This document shows, in pieces, positions 53,027 to 61,883 of a DNA stretch of 64,000 nucleotides. Below the pieces are notes generated by a model. It was not told the origin of the DNA and did no database searches. It saw nothing but the letters and a program-made list of their open reading frames with translations. Origin of the DNA: CAWDDG01 sp963801065 (lineage in GTDB: Bacteria; Actinomycetota; Actinomycetes; Jiangellales; Jiangellaceae); the NCBI GenBank assembly GCA_963801065.1, contig CAWDDG010000008.1, positions 186,001-250,000 of the forward strand. Direction: 5' to 3'. Position 1 is the stretch's first letter. Every line of letters starts with the position of its first letter. Position numbers and translations under genes: made by a program.

Positions 53027-53526
53027 GAGTTCTCCGTGGTGGTTGCTGAGGCGGCGGCCACGCGGGCCTTTGCGTCGAGGTCCTGGGCGAGCCGGTCGAT
53101 GAGCCGCGCGAGCTGGGTGCGGTCGTCGTCGGACCAGCCGGCGGTCGCGGACCGGAACAGGGCACGGCGGTGGCTGTGGATCGTCGCGAGCCGATCCTCT
53201 CCCGCTGCGGTGGGCGACAGGAGGGCGGCGCGGCGGTCCTCGGGATCGCCCGAGCGCTCGACCAGGCCGAGCTGCTCGAGGCTGCGCACGTGCCTGCTCA
53301 CCGTCGACTGGTCCAGGTGGAGGGTGTCGGCGAGCGCGGAGACCCGTATGGGCGCAGAGCAGGCCACCTCGTGGAGGACGCCCGCCAGAGAGGGGTCGAG
53401 CCCGCCCATCGTCGACATGCGCTTGAGCCGCCGGAAGAGCCGGATGAAGGCGACGTGGAGCTCGTCCTCGGGCGCGACCGGCAGCCCGCCGGGGCCGAGC
53501 ACCGGAGAAGGACTAGTTGCTTGCAT
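53023..53526 (-). CDS. MarR-family repressor of the efflux gene
   Basis: This 167-aa winged-helix regulator contains IRVSALADTLHLDQSTVSRH and a wing with SGDPEDRRAALLSPTAAGED. It probably represses its own operon with the MFS pump and is released by a drug or phenolic ligand. The ATG at 53526 (MQATSPSP) was chosen; an upstream in-frame ATG at 53566 would lie inside the operator. Palindromic sites lie at 53515-53566. Confidence 0.9.
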   Translation of the reverse strand: MQATSPSPVLGPGGLPVAPEDELHVAFIRLFRRLKRMSTMGGLDPSLAGVLHEVACSAPIRVSALADTLHLDQSTVSRHVRSLEQLGLVERSGDPEDRRAALLSPTAAGEDRLATIHSHRRALFRSATAGWSDDDRTQLARLIDRLAQDLDAKARVAAASATTTENS

Positions 53527-53566
53527 CCCCCAAGTATTAACGAAGTTGCTTGCGACACGCAACTTC
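53515..53566. promoter_or_regulatory. MarR operator with repeated AGTTGCTTGC
   Basis: GAAGTTGC (53542-53549) and GCAACTTC (53559-53566) form a perfect 8-bp inverted repeat with a 9-base spacer. The decamer AGTTGCTTGC occurs at 53515-53524 and again at 53544-53553, 29 bp apart. The block covers the start of the MarR gene and lies 54 bases before ilvA. Confidence 0.65.
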
Positions 53567-53619
53567 ATGCCCGCTCCAGTGGCCGGTCGGTGGTGCGCCC
53601 GGGTGGCAGGATCGCCGGC

Positions 53620-54828
53620 ATGACGACGGTGTCGATCGCCGACGTGCGTGCCGCCCGTGAGCTCCTTCGCGGCGTCGTGCGGCCGACCCCGCTGGAAATG
53701 TCGCGCTGGCTGGCCGGCCAGGTCGGCGGGCCGGTGTACCTGAAGTGCGAGAACCTCCAGCGGGCCGGGTCGTTCAAGATCCGTGGGGCGTACGTGCGCA
53801 TCGCCCGGCTCTCCGACGACGAGCGGGCGCGGGGGGTCGTCGCGGCAAGCGCCGGCAACCACGCCCAGGGGGTTGCTCTGGCAGCGAACATGCTGGGCTC
53901 GAAGGCGACCGTGTTCATGCCCGAAGGCGCGCCGATCGTCAAGGAGAAGGCGACCCGCGCCTATGGCGCCGACGTCCGCTTCGCGGGCAGCACGGTCGAC
54001 GAGGCACTGGTCGTGGCCCAGGAGTTCTCGGCGTCGACGGGTGCCGTTCTCATCCACCCCTTCGACCACCCCGACATCGTCGCCGGGCAGGCGACGGTCG
54101 GCCTGGAGATCCTGGCGGAGTGCCCGGACGTCAGGACGGTGGTGGTCGGCACCGGAGGAGGTGGCCTGCTCGCCGGCATCGCGCTGGCCATCAAGGACTC
54201 GCGGCCCGACGTGCGTGTGGTCGGCGTCCAGGCCGCCGGCGCGGCCGCATATCCGGACTCGCTCGCCGCCGGCGAGCCGGTGACGCTGTCGACCATGGCG
54301 ACGATGGCCGACGGGATCGCGGTCGCGTGTCCGGGCGAGGTGACATTCGGTCTCGTCCGCGAGCTCGTCGACGACGTCGTCACCGTCACCGAGGAGTCGC
54401 TCTCGCGCGCGCTCGTGCTCCTGCTGGAACGAGCCAAGCTGGTGGTCGAGCCGGCAGGTGCGGCGGGAGTGGCCGCGCTGTTGGCCGATCCCTCCGGGTT
54501 CGAGCCGCCTGTGGTGGCCGTCCTGTCCGGCGGCAACGTCGACCCGCTCCTGCTGCTGCGGGTGATCCGGCACGGCATGGCAGCCACCGGCCGGTACCTC
54601 TCCTTCCGGGTGCGGATCCCGGATCGGCCGGGCGCGCTGGCCCGGCTGCTCGGCGAACTGGCTTCGTCCGACGCCAACGTGCTCGACGTCGTCCACGAGC
54701 GCACGGGCGCCCAGCTGCACGTCGAGGAGGTCGAGGTGGCGCTGCAGGTGGAGACCCGTGGGCCCGAGCACCGGGCCCGGGTCCTGTCCAGCATGCGCAA
54801 GGCGGGCTATCCGTTGACGATTGAGTAA
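53620..54828 (+). CDS. ilvA: Threonine ammonia-lyase
   Basis: This 402-aa fold-type-II PLP enzyme deaminates threonine to 2-oxobutyrate, for isoleucine synthesis or catabolism. The PLP Lys53 is in RAGSFKIRGAY, SAGNHAQGVA is the substrate loop and VGTGGGGLLAGIA holds the phosphate. A single C-terminal ACT domain (about 326-402, SFRVRIPDRPGALARLLGEL) points to allosteric control and is shorter than in classical biosynthetic IlvA. It is divergent from the MarR gene. Confidence 0.92.
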   Translation: MTTVSIADVRAARELLRGVVRPTPLEMSRWLAGQVGGPVYLKCENLQRAGSFKIRGAYVRIARLSDDERARGVVAASAGNHAQGVALAANMLGSKATVFMPEGAPIVKEKATRAYGADVRFAGSTVDEALVVAQEFSASTGAVLIHPFDHPDIVAGQATVGLEILAECPDVRTVVVGTGGGGLLAGIALAIKDSRPDVRVVGVQAAGAAAYPDSLAAGEPVTLSTMATMADGIAVACPGEVTFGLVRELVDDVVTVTEESLSRALVLLLERAKLVVEPAGAAGVAALLADPSGFEPPVVAVLSGGNVDPLLLLRVIRHGMAATGRYLSFRVRIPDRPGALARLLGELASSDANVLDVVHERTGAQLHVEEVEVALQVETRGPEHRARVLSSMRKAGYPLTIE

Positions 54829-54891
54829 GCGTGGCTTGTCAGAACGGAAAGTTCACTTGACGGATTGGTAACTCCAGGTCACGATTAGTTC

Positions 54892-55713
54892 ATGACGGAA
54901 CCCAGCACCCGACAGATACTCGAAGACGTCGCAGCCGGCCGGCTCGACCCTGCCGACGCGGCCCAGCTGCTCGCCGATGCGAACGCCGAGGCGCCAGCCG
55001 CCGGCGACTCCGAAGCACCAGCTGACGCGGCGGCCGGTCGGGCCGTCCCGCCGCCGGCCGTGCCCGACATCCAGCGCATCCTGATCCGGGCGACGTCGCG
55101 CCGGGTGCGGATCGTGGGCGACCCGTCCGTCGCGACGTACGCGGTCGACGGCCCGCATCACGTCCGGCGTGAGGGGGCCACGCTCGTGGTCGCCGGCGAG
55201 GTCGAACCGATCCCGACCGACGACGCCTTCACCCTGCTCTCCGGGGGCCGCTGGCGCGAGGTGGCCGACCGGGTCCAGCACGGCTTCGGGCAGGGGCTCG
55301 AGCTCCGGGTCCGGGTTCGGCCCGACCTCGCGATCGGCGTCGAGGTCATCGCGGGATCATTGCAGGTCGAGGGCGCCAAGGGGCTTGACCACGTGCGGGT
55401 CACCGCGGGTTCGCTCCGAGTGCGTGGCGCAGAGGAACCGTTCGACCTGCTCGTCCAGGCCGGTTCCGCTCAGGTCGAGACGCTTCAGACGCATGGCCGC
55501 TCCCGGTTGCGCTGCGAGTCGGGCTCGATGCAGCTGACCCTGCTCCCGGGCTCGGACGTGCGAGTTCGCTCCGACGTCCAGCTGGGCAGGTTCGTCACCG
55601 AGCCCGAGCGCCGGGGTCGTGACCGCAACCGCGATCTGGTCGTCGGCACCGGTGCCGCCGAGATGGACGTCGAGGTCGTGATGGGCAGCGTCACGGTCAA
55701 GGCGCCCCGGTGA
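54892..55713 (+). CDS. Beta-helix-like (DUF4097-type) hypothetical protein
   Basis: This 273-aa protein begins with a SHOCT-like helix pair (ILEDVAAGRLDPADAAQLL) and an Ala/Pro-rich linker. About 200 residues of repeated short strands follow (IGVEVIAGSLQVEGAKGLDH, VRVTAGSLRVRGAEEPFDLL, LLVQAGSAQVETLQ), as in DUF4097/adhesin-like right-handed repeats. No signal peptide. It overlaps the DUF2089 gene (GTGA), so the two work together. Confidence 0.72.
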   Translation: MTEPSTRQILEDVAAGRLDPADAAQLLADANAEAPAAGDSEAPADAAAGRAVPPPAVPDIQRILIRATSRRVRIVGDPSVATYAVDGPHHVRREGATLVVAGEVEPIPTDDAFTLLSGGRWREVADRVQHGFGQGLELRVRVRPDLAIGVEVIAGSLQVEGAKGLDHVRVTAGSLRVRGAEEPFDLLVQAGSAQVETLQTHGRSRLRCESGSMQLTLLPGSDVRVRSDVQLGRFVTEPERRGRDRNRDLVVGTGAAEMDVEVVMGSVTVKAPR

Positions 55714-56165
55714 TCGGGTCCACGCACCAGCCACCGCGAGACTGCCCGGTCTGCGGCGACCAGCTGCAGATCACGCGGCTGGGGTGTCCCTCCTGCGGCA
55801 GCGAGCTGTCCGGGCGGTTCGCCTCGTGCGAATACTGCGCAATGGGCGAGCAGGATCGGCAGATCCTTCGCACCTTCCTCGTCTCTCGCGGCAACATGAG
55901 AGAGCTGGCCCGCGACCTCGGGGTCAGCTACCCGACGGCACGCCAGCGTTTCGCCGAGATGCTGGCGCGGCTGGGATTGGAGGAGGCCGGTGACCGACAC
56001 CACCATGAGTTCGGGCCGAGCCGCGAAGATGTCCTGCGCCGCTTGGCGGCGGGCGAGCTCGACCTCGACGAAGCCAGCTCCCTGTTGAGCCTGGCCGGCG
56101 CGGAAATTTCAGACCCGCCTGCCGTGCTACTAGACGACACACCCGGACGAGAGGACACACCGTGA
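55710..56165 (+). CDS. DUF2089 zinc-ribbon/HTH protein
   Basis: This 151-aa protein has a zinc ribbon (CPVCGDQLQITRLGCPSCGS), then a helix-turn-helix (NMRELARDLGVSYPTARQRF) and a C-terminal SHOCT-like motif VLRRLAAGELDLDEASSLLS. The same motif type opens the preceding gene's product. DUF2089 proteins are likely regulators of the co-transcribed repeat protein. It starts at GTG 55710, overlapping the previous stop. Confidence 0.85.
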   Translation: MIGSTHQPPRDCPVCGDQLQITRLGCPSCGSELSGRFASCEYCAMGEQDRQILRTFLVSRGNMRELARDLGVSYPTARQRFAEMLARLGLEEAGDRHHHEFGPSREDVLRRLAAGELDLDEASSLLSLAGAEISDPPAVLLDDTPGREDTP

Positions 56166-56373
56166 ACTCGAGGTCCCGTCGGATACGCCCAAGGACGCCA
56201 GCGCCCGTTCGGTCCTGGTCGAAGCGTGCGACGTCGAGCTCGAGTTCAGCGCATACCGCCCGCAGGTCGTCGTCTTCGAGCGCTATTTGGCGGTGAATGA
56301 GCGGCTCGTGCATGTCCCAGAACTGGTCCTGAAGTGCAGCGGCCTCGGCCGCGGCAGCTTGTCGCCCTTTCGC
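56164..56373 (-). pseudogene. Internal fragment of a DsbA/thioredoxin-fold protein
   Basis: The minus strand reads ALQDQFWDMHEPLIHRQIAL, EDDDLRAVCAELELDVARFD and QDRTGAGVLGRIRRDLEF. These are the central helices of a DsbA-like oxidoreductase, often fused to NhaA in actinobacteria. Neither the CxxC motif nor the C-terminal strand is present. It is cut on one side by the DUF2089 gene end and on the other by the IS110 fragment. Confidence 0.6.
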
Positions 56374-56836
56374 CAGGGCGGTGGAGCGGCTCGATGAGAT
56401 CACCGGCGTCGGGGCCACCGGCGCGTACGTGATCATCGCGGAGGTCGGGCTGGACATGAGCCGGTTCGCCACCGCGGCCCACCTAACTTCCTGGGCCCGG
56501 TTCGCCCCCGGAATCAAGGAGTCCGCTGGCAAGAAGAAGGGTCGTGGCGCCACCGGCCACGGCAACCCCTACCTGGCCCGCGTCCTCGGTGAGGCCGCCG
56601 TCTCGGCGGGCAAGACCGACACCTTCCTCGGTGAGCGCTACCGGCGCATCGCCCGACGCCGCGGCAAGAAGAAGGCCATCGTCGCGGTCGGCCGCTCGAT
56701 CCTGGTGATCGTGTGGCATCTGCTGTCCGACCCGAAGGCCCGCTTCCACGACCTCGGCCCCGAGCGCAAGAAGCGCAACCACATACGCCAACTCGAAGCA
56801 CTCGGCTACAAGGTCACCCTCGAACCCGCCGCCTGA
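56374..56836 (+). mobile_element. IS110-family transposase, 3' fragment
   Basis: About 152 C-terminal residues of an IS110/IS116/IS902-type transposase remain. They include VERLDEITGVGATGAYVIIA, FAPGIKESAGKKKGRGATGH with GNPYLARVLGEAAVSAGKTD, and the C-terminal KKRNHIRQLEALGYKVTLEP. The N-terminal DEDD nuclease domain (normally about 250 residues) is missing. The short region after LGP also seems to lack a few residues compared with relatives. Inactive element. Confidence 0.85.
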
Positions 56837-56917
56837 TCACCACTTCACCGTCCCCGCCGCGCGCAGAGCCGGCAGTTCCGCTCGCCCGCCCCGGGCTCAT
56901 TTTCGGATTAGGTCCTC

Positions 56918-57544
56918 TCAGAAACCGACCGACTGCCGGATGAGGACGACGGAGATGCGGCCGGGGTCCTCCTGGTGTATCTCGAGGATCTTGCCGACGC
57001 GGCTGTTCTGCCCGTAGGCGGCATACGCGCGAGCGTCCTCGAGCTTCAGACTGTGCTCGTAGATCCGCTCATGTGCCGCTTCCAGGGTGGGGACGAGTTT
57101 CTGCGCGCCCACGACGAAGATGACGTTGGCGGCGCCCCAGGCGTAGGAGGCGAGTTGGCTGCCGGAGGCCGAGGCGATGACGAGGGTTCCGTCGCGGGTG
57201 ACCGCATGGACGCTGCCGAGGGCGTAATCGGGCTGGCCACCGATCGCCTTCATCTCCTGCACTTGGGTCGCGAAGTCGAGCGCGAACATCCTGTTGCGCG
57301 CCGACTCGTACGGCCCGCCGTCGTTGATCGCGTCCGCGATACCGGTCTCCTGCAGCGTCACCGAGGTGTTGGTCATCACGGAGGAGCCTTCGGGGATGCG
57401 GGCGAGGACAGCTTCGCGCGCGGCGTCGAGGCCATCGACGACGTCGACGCTGAATCCGTGCTCTTCGAGCGCAACGACGGTCGCCGCGATCGTCTGGTCA
57501 TCAGGCAGCCCGGTGAAGCGATCAGATGCGTAGGTCGTGGTCAC
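56918..57544 (-). CDS. LUD-domain protein (LutC/YkgG-like)
   Basis: This 208-aa protein has the LUD fold: VMTNTSVTLQETGIADAIND and the ligand-binding SVHAVTRDGTLVIASASGSQ. LutC-type proteins belong to lactate utilisation complexes, but stand-alone LUD proteins may act in other redox steps. It is divergent from a MarR gene with two strong palindromes between, so it is probably the regulated target. Confidence 0.87.
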   Translation of the reverse strand: MTTTYASDRFTGLPDDQTIAATVVALEEHGFSVDVVDGLDAAREAVLARIPEGSSVMTNTSVTLQETGIADAINDGGPYESARNRMFALDFATQVQEMKAIGGQPDYALGSVHAVTRDGTLVIASASGSQLASYAWGAANVIFVVGAQKLVPTLEAAHERIYEHSLKLEDARAYAAYGQNSRVGKILEIHQEDPGRISVVLIRQSVGF

Positions 57545-57631
57545 TGTGGTCCTCCTTGGTGGGGAGATCGCTTGGCGACGCCGCGACGGTCGCGGGCCCG
57601 CTCATCACGCGTCCCGGCGATCGCTGAGCCG

Positions 57632-57693
57632 TGACTTGAAGATTCAAGTCAATTCCAGGTCAACGTACGCCCCCATGACTTGAACTGTCAAGT
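57632..57693. promoter_or_regulatory. Two ACTTGA palindromes (MarR operators)
   Basis: TGACTTGAAGATTCAAGTCA (57632-57651) has 9-bp perfect arms around GA. A second site, ACTTGA-ACTG-TCAAGT (57678-57693), lies 44 bp away centre to centre. Both sit between LUD (start 57544) and MarR (start 57713); the second ends 19 bases before the MarR start. Confidence 0.75.
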
Positions 57694-57712
57694 GACCTGA
57701 TAGCCTCTGCCC

Positions 57713-58198
57713 GTGACTGGCGCCCGCACCCGGACAGCGGCGCCCCGCTGGCTGGACGACGAGCAGCAGAACTCGTGGCGGGCCTTCGCCGCGGCGACGG
57801 TCAAGCTGCGCTGGGCGCTGGAGTGCCAGTTGCAACAGGACGCGGGGCTCAGCTTCGTCGAGTACCACGCCCTGGCCCGGCTGTCGGAGAATCCCGGCCA
57901 TACGATGCGGATGAGCGAACTCGCCGAGGTCACCAACGCCTCACTGTCCCGGCTGTCGCACCTGATCAAGCGCCTGGAGCTGCGCAACCTCGTCCGGCGA
58001 GAACCCGACCCGAACGACGGCCGGTACACCAACGCGATCCTGACCCGGGCCGGGCTGCGCCTTCTCACCGCCAGCGCACCCGCCCATGTCGCCAAGGTCC
58101 GCGAGCTGGTGATCGACGCTCTCAGCCCGGCCGAGCTGCGCCAATTACGCACAGCGTCCGAACGAATCCTCCAACGAATCGAACCCGGCGACCGATAG
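57713..58198 (+). CDS. MarR-family transcriptional regulator
   Basis: This 161-aa winged-helix protein has HTMRMSELAEVTNASLSRLS as recognition region and a wing DPNDGRYTNAILTRAG. It most likely binds the two ACTTGA palindromes in front of it and controls itself and the divergent LUD gene. Start GTG 57713. Confidence 0.9.
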   Translation: MTGARTRTAAPRWLDDEQQNSWRAFAAATVKLRWALECQLQQDAGLSFVEYHALARLSENPGHTMRMSELAEVTNASLSRLSHLIKRLELRNLVRREPDPNDGRYTNAILTRAGLRLLTASAPAHVAKVRELVIDALSPAELRQLRTASERILQRIEPGDR

Positions 58199-58786
58199 CC
58201 GATCAGCCGCTGGCTCGAAGGAGATGCCCTGCTCCTTGATGAAAGCGAGCGCGGTCGAGCGGCACGTTGAGCACGTGGCTGAGGTTCGACATCAAAGAGC
58301 GTGCCCTCCGACATCAGGGGCACCAGGGGTTGGGACTGTCGGAGTGCTGACGCGATGCCGCTCGGCACCAACGCCTGGTACGGATACGGTGCGCGAGGAA
58401 GGTCGTCTCCGAGCGCTCTCTGGCAACGCGACGGATCGTGAGCGATCGGAAGAGCAGAAGACGATCGTCAGAAGGTAGGCGAGATAATCGCCATGGACCG
58501 GATCCGGCCGCCCCAGCGACATCTCGGAATGCCGACGGCGGGGCCGGGGTTAGCCCCAGCACTATGACGACGATCGGCTTCATAGGCAGCGGACACCTGG
58601 GTGGCTGCCCAGCGACCCGAGCACCGTCCCGCTGCTCTAGCCGCGGCGGCCTGGTCGGCGCGCCACCGGTCCATGACTGGCCACTCGCACTGTGCACAGG
58701 CGGATGCGACCGCAGCCCCGCGCGAATGACAATCGCCGGGATGTATTCGCCGAACAAGTACCACCACAAGCCCTAAGGAGGCGTTC
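58199..58786. other. Intergenic with a possible F420-reductase relic
   Basis: No intact gene. At 58564 the reading MTTIGFIGSGHLGG matches the nucleotide-binding start of NADPH-dependent F420 reductases, but the frame then becomes unrelated and stops. The rest shows nothing recognisable. AAGGAGG at the end belongs to the ABC gene. Confidence 0.4.
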
Positions 58787-59827
58787 ATGGCGAGCGAGAC
58801 GGCAGTCCGATCGAATACCAAGAACGCGATCACCGCCGAAGGTCTGGTCAAGACCTTCGGATCCGGCGACGAAGCCGTCAGGGCCGTGGCCGGCATCGAC
58901 CTCGTGGTGCCGAAGGGCAGCGTGATCGGCCTGCTCGGGCCCAACGCTGCGGGCAAGACCACGACGGTGCGCATGCTGACAACGTTGCTGCGACCCGACG
59001 CCGGTCGGGCGATCGTCGCCGGTCACGACGTCGTCGCCGAGCCGCAGGCAGTGCGGGCGCGCATCGGCCTGTCCGGCCAGTTCGCCGCGATCGACGAGAA
59101 CCTCACCGGCCGCGAGAACCTCTGGCTGTTCGGGCGGCTCTACCAGCTCTCCAGCGCCGAGGCCAGAAAGCGGGCCGTTGAGCTGCTCGAGCAGTTCGGG
59201 CTCTCCGACGCCGGCGACCGGGTCGCGAAGACGTACTCCGGCGGCATGCGCCGCCGGCTCGACCTCGCGGGCAGCCTCATCGTGCACCCGGAGGTCCTGT
59301 TCCTCGACGAGCCGACCACCGGTCTCGACCCGGGCAGCCGGCTCGACATGTGGGACGTCATCCGGGAGCGCCGGCAGGAGGGCGCGTCGATCCTGCTCAC
59401 GACGCAGTACCTCGAGGAGGCCGACGCGCTCGCCGACCGGATCGTCGTCATCGACAAGGGCTCGATCATCGCCGAGGGCACCGCTGACGAGCTCAAGGCC
59501 CAGGTGGGGGGCGAGCGGATCGAGGTCATCGTGCACGACCCGGCTGTGCTGCCCACGGCGGAGGAGATCCTCAACCGCGGCAGCGACGGTCAGTGCGTGG
59601 TCGACACACAAATGCGCCGCCTGACGGTACCGACGAGCCAGGGCTCGAAGGGGCTCGTTCTGGTCATCCGCGATCTCGACGAAGCCGGCATCGTCATCGA
59701 CGACATCGCGCTGCGCCGGCCGACGCTCGACGACGTGTTCCTCGAGCTCACCGGCCGCCGCGCGGAGAACGAATCCGGCGACCAGACCGCATCTGCTCAA
59801 GAGCCTGTGTCCGGGAGGGCCACGTGA
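58787..59827 (+). CDS. ABC exporter ATPase (DrrA type)
   Basis: This 346-aa ATPase has Walker A GPNAAGKTTTV, Q-loop LSGQFAAIDENLTGRENL, signature YSGGMRRRLDLAG, Walker B VLFLDEPTTGLDP and H-loop region LLTTQYLEEAD. The C-terminal extension of about 90 residues is typical of daunorubicin-resistance DrrA-like proteins. It forms a two-gene operon with the permease (GTGA overlap) and probably exports a drug or lipid. Confidence 0.93.
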   Translation: MASETAVRSNTKNAITAEGLVKTFGSGDEAVRAVAGIDLVVPKGSVIGLLGPNAAGKTTTVRMLTTLLRPDAGRAIVAGHDVVAEPQAVRARIGLSGQFAAIDENLTGRENLWLFGRLYQLSSAEARKRAVELLEQFGLSDAGDRVAKTYSGGMRRRLDLAGSLIVHPEVLFLDEPTTGLDPGSRLDMWDVIRERRQEGASILLTTQYLEEADALADRIVVIDKGSIIAEGTADELKAQVGGERIEVIVHDPAVLPTAEEILNRGSDGQCVVDTQMRRLTVPTSQGSKGLVLVIRDLDEAGIVIDDIALRRPTLDDVFLELTGRRAENESGDQTASAQEPVSGRAT

Positions 59828-60678
59828 CCACGACCGAACTCAAGCCCACGCGCGCCGCCGCTAGCGGCGGAGGGATGGCGTCTGCCTTCCGTGACACCAT
59901 GGTCGTCGCGTGGCGCAACCTCCGTGGCGGCTGGCGGGTGCCCGACAACCAGGTCTACATGTTCATCCAGCCGATCATGTTTGTGGTGCTGTTCGCGTAC
60001 GTGTTCGGCGGCGCGATCCCGGTACCTGGCGCGGAGGGCGACCCGCTCGCCTACCGCGAGTTCCTGATGGCCGGCATCTTCGCTCAGACGATGGCCTTCG
60101 CCAGTGCGCCGGCGAGTGTCGGGCTCGCCGACGACATGCAGAAGGGCCTGATCGACAGGTTCCGCTCGTTGCCGATGGCGCGCTCGGGGGTGATCGCCGG
60201 GCGCGTGGTGGCCGATCTCGCGAATCAGGTGATCGTCCTGGTGATCATGATCATCTGTGGGCTCATCGTCGGGTGGCGGTTCCACAACGGTGTGCCTCAG
60301 TTCCTGGCCGGCGTCGGGCTCCTGCTTCTGCTCGCGTTCTCGATGCTCTGGGTGGGCGCGCTCATCGGCCTGTCGGTGGGAAGCCCGCAGGTGGCCGCCT
60401 CGGCCGGCCTGATCTGGCTGTTCCCGGTGACGTTCCTGTCCAATGCGTTCGTCCCGCTGCCTTCCCTGCCGGACTGGCTCCAGACGGTGGCGGAGTGGAA
60501 CCCGATCAGCTCGTTCGTCTCGGCCTGCCGCGAGCTGTTCGGAAATCCGAACCCGTACGCGACCGACAGCTTCCCGAGCCAGAATCCTGTCCTGTTGTCG
60601 CTGATCTGGGTCGTCGTCATCGTTGGGATCTTCGCGCCACTGGCGATCCGCAAGTACAAGGCCGCAACCACGAAGTAG
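59824..60678 (+). CDS. ABC-2 type permease (DrrB type)
   Basis: This 284-aa membrane protein has six helices and the ABC-2 features FIQPIMFVVLFAYVFGGAIP, LIDRFRSLPMARSGVIAGRV and the late SNAFVPLPSLPDWLQTVAEW. It pairs with the upstream ATPase, and its GTG start overlaps the ATPase stop. Confidence 0.92.
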   Translation: MTTTELKPTRAAASGGGMASAFRDTMVVAWRNLRGGWRVPDNQVYMFIQPIMFVVLFAYVFGGAIPVPGAEGDPLAYREFLMAGIFAQTMAFASAPASVGLADDMQKGLIDRFRSLPMARSGVIAGRVVADLANQVIVLVIMIICGLIVGWRFHNGVPQFLAGVGLLLLLAFSMLWVGALIGLSVGSPQVAASAGLIWLFPVTFLSNAFVPLPSLPDWLQTVAEWNPISSFVSACRELFGNPNPYATDSFPSQNPVLLSLIWVVVIVGIFAPLAIRKYKAATTK

Positions 60679-60738
60679 CCCCGGGCGCCGTGCGAGCTAC
60701 CGGGCTCTCGTGCGGACGCCGATGACTGCGGCGTTTCG

Positions 60739-61245
60739 TCAGCCGGTGTACGGGTGAGCGCTGACGATCTCGACCTCGACCGCGTGCCCGTTCGGCGTCT
60801 CGTACGACGCCGTCTCACCGGCTCTCTTGCCGTGGATGGCGGCACCGAGGGGCGACTGCGGTGAGTAGACCTCGATCTCGACCGACTCGTCGAGCGCGAG
60901 CAGCTCACGCGAGCCGAGTAGGAACGTCTCGGTCTCGTCGTCGCCGCTGAACCGGACTTCGACGATCATGCCGGGTTCGACCACGCCGTCGTCGGCCGGT
61001 GTCTCACCGACCTTCGCACGCTGCAGCAGCTGCTGAAGCTGGCGGATCCGGGCCTCCTGCTTGCCCTGCTCCTCCTTGGCCGCGTGGTAGCCGCCGTTCT
61101 CGGACAGGTCGCCCTCGGAGCGGGAGGCCTCGATCCGCTTCGCGATCTCGATGCGCGCCGGGCCCATGAGATGCTCGAGCTCGCTCCGGAGGCGGTCGTA
61201 CCCGTCCTGGGTCAGCCAGGCGACGTTGTCGGTCGTGGAGGTCAC
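60739..61245 (-). CDS. greA: Transcription elongation factor GreA
   Basis: This 168-aa protein has the N-terminal coiled coil, with the acidic tip region EASRSEGDLSENGGYHAAKE that rescues backtracked RNA polymerase, and a C-terminal FKBP-like domain (SPQSPLGAAIHGKRAGETAS). Position next to DUF4307 and mca is conserved in actinobacteria (Rv1080c in M. tuberculosis). Confidence 0.95.
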   Translation of the reverse strand: MTSTTDNVAWLTQDGYDRLRSELEHLMGPARIEIAKRIEASRSEGDLSENGGYHAAKEEQGKQEARIRQLQQLLQRAKVGETPADDGVVEPGMIVEVRFSGDDETETFLLGSRELLALDESVEIEVYSPQSPLGAAIHGKRAGETASYETPNGHAVEVEIVSAHPYTG

Positions 61246-61384
61246 GGCATCTGCTCCTTGCTATCTCGTCCGCGCTGTGGCCGCGCTCGGATGCCGTCGG
61301 CCACCGGGCAGGTGCCCGGACGGGTGTCGGGGATGGAAACGTCTAGATTAGCAAGCCCGTCCCTGGGCCAAGAGATCTTCGCAA

Positions 61385-61825
61385 CTAGCGTCCTCCGGCC
61401 GGCTCGCAACCACGCAGCTCCGGGGCGACCCCATCGCCCTCCAGCGGGATCTCGGCCTGCACCCGGATCCGCTGTTGGTCCCCGGCAGGGACCTCGACGG
61501 TGATCTGACCGACAACGACATGGCGAAGGTCGACGGCGACCAGGTCGCACGTGACTGCGAGACCGGGTTGTCGTACCACCTCCACGGTCGCGGTCAGCAC
61601 TCCGCCGGCGGGGGCCTCCCAGGCGACCAGGCTCGAACGGACCGGGTCGTCCGCCGCCCTCACCAGCAACCAGCCGACGGCGGCGGCGAACAGGACGCCA
61701 CCGGCGATCACCGCCAGCAGCCACAGCCGGCCATGGCTGCGGTCGCCGTATCGGTCGGCGGGACGAACGGGGTGCGCGGCCACGGTGTGGGCTCCGGCTT
61801 CGGTCGCGGGCGGGTCAGGCACCAT
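61385..61825 (-). CDS. DUF4307 membrane-anchored protein
   Basis: This 146-aa protein has one membrane helix (LWLLAVIAGGVLFAAAVGWL) after a short N-terminus, then an extracytoplasmic DUF4307 domain with two Cys (LAVTCDLVAVDLRHVVVGQI and ELRGCEPAGG). It is the Rv1081c equivalent by position. GGGAG lies upstream of ATG 61825. Role unknown; divergent from mca, with 58 bases between starts. Confidence 0.88.
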   Translation of the reverse strand: MVPDPPATEAGAHTVAAHPVRPADRYGDRSHGRLWLLAVIAGGVLFAAAVGWLLVRAADDPVRSSLVAWEAPAGGVLTATVEVVRQPGLAVTCDLVAVDLRHVVVGQITVEVPAGDQQRIRVQAEIPLEGDGVAPELRGCEPAGGR

Positions 61826-61883
61826 TGTCTCCCGACCAGCTGATCGCAGCGCGGCAGGTGACGACGTCCGGAAGGGGTGACCG

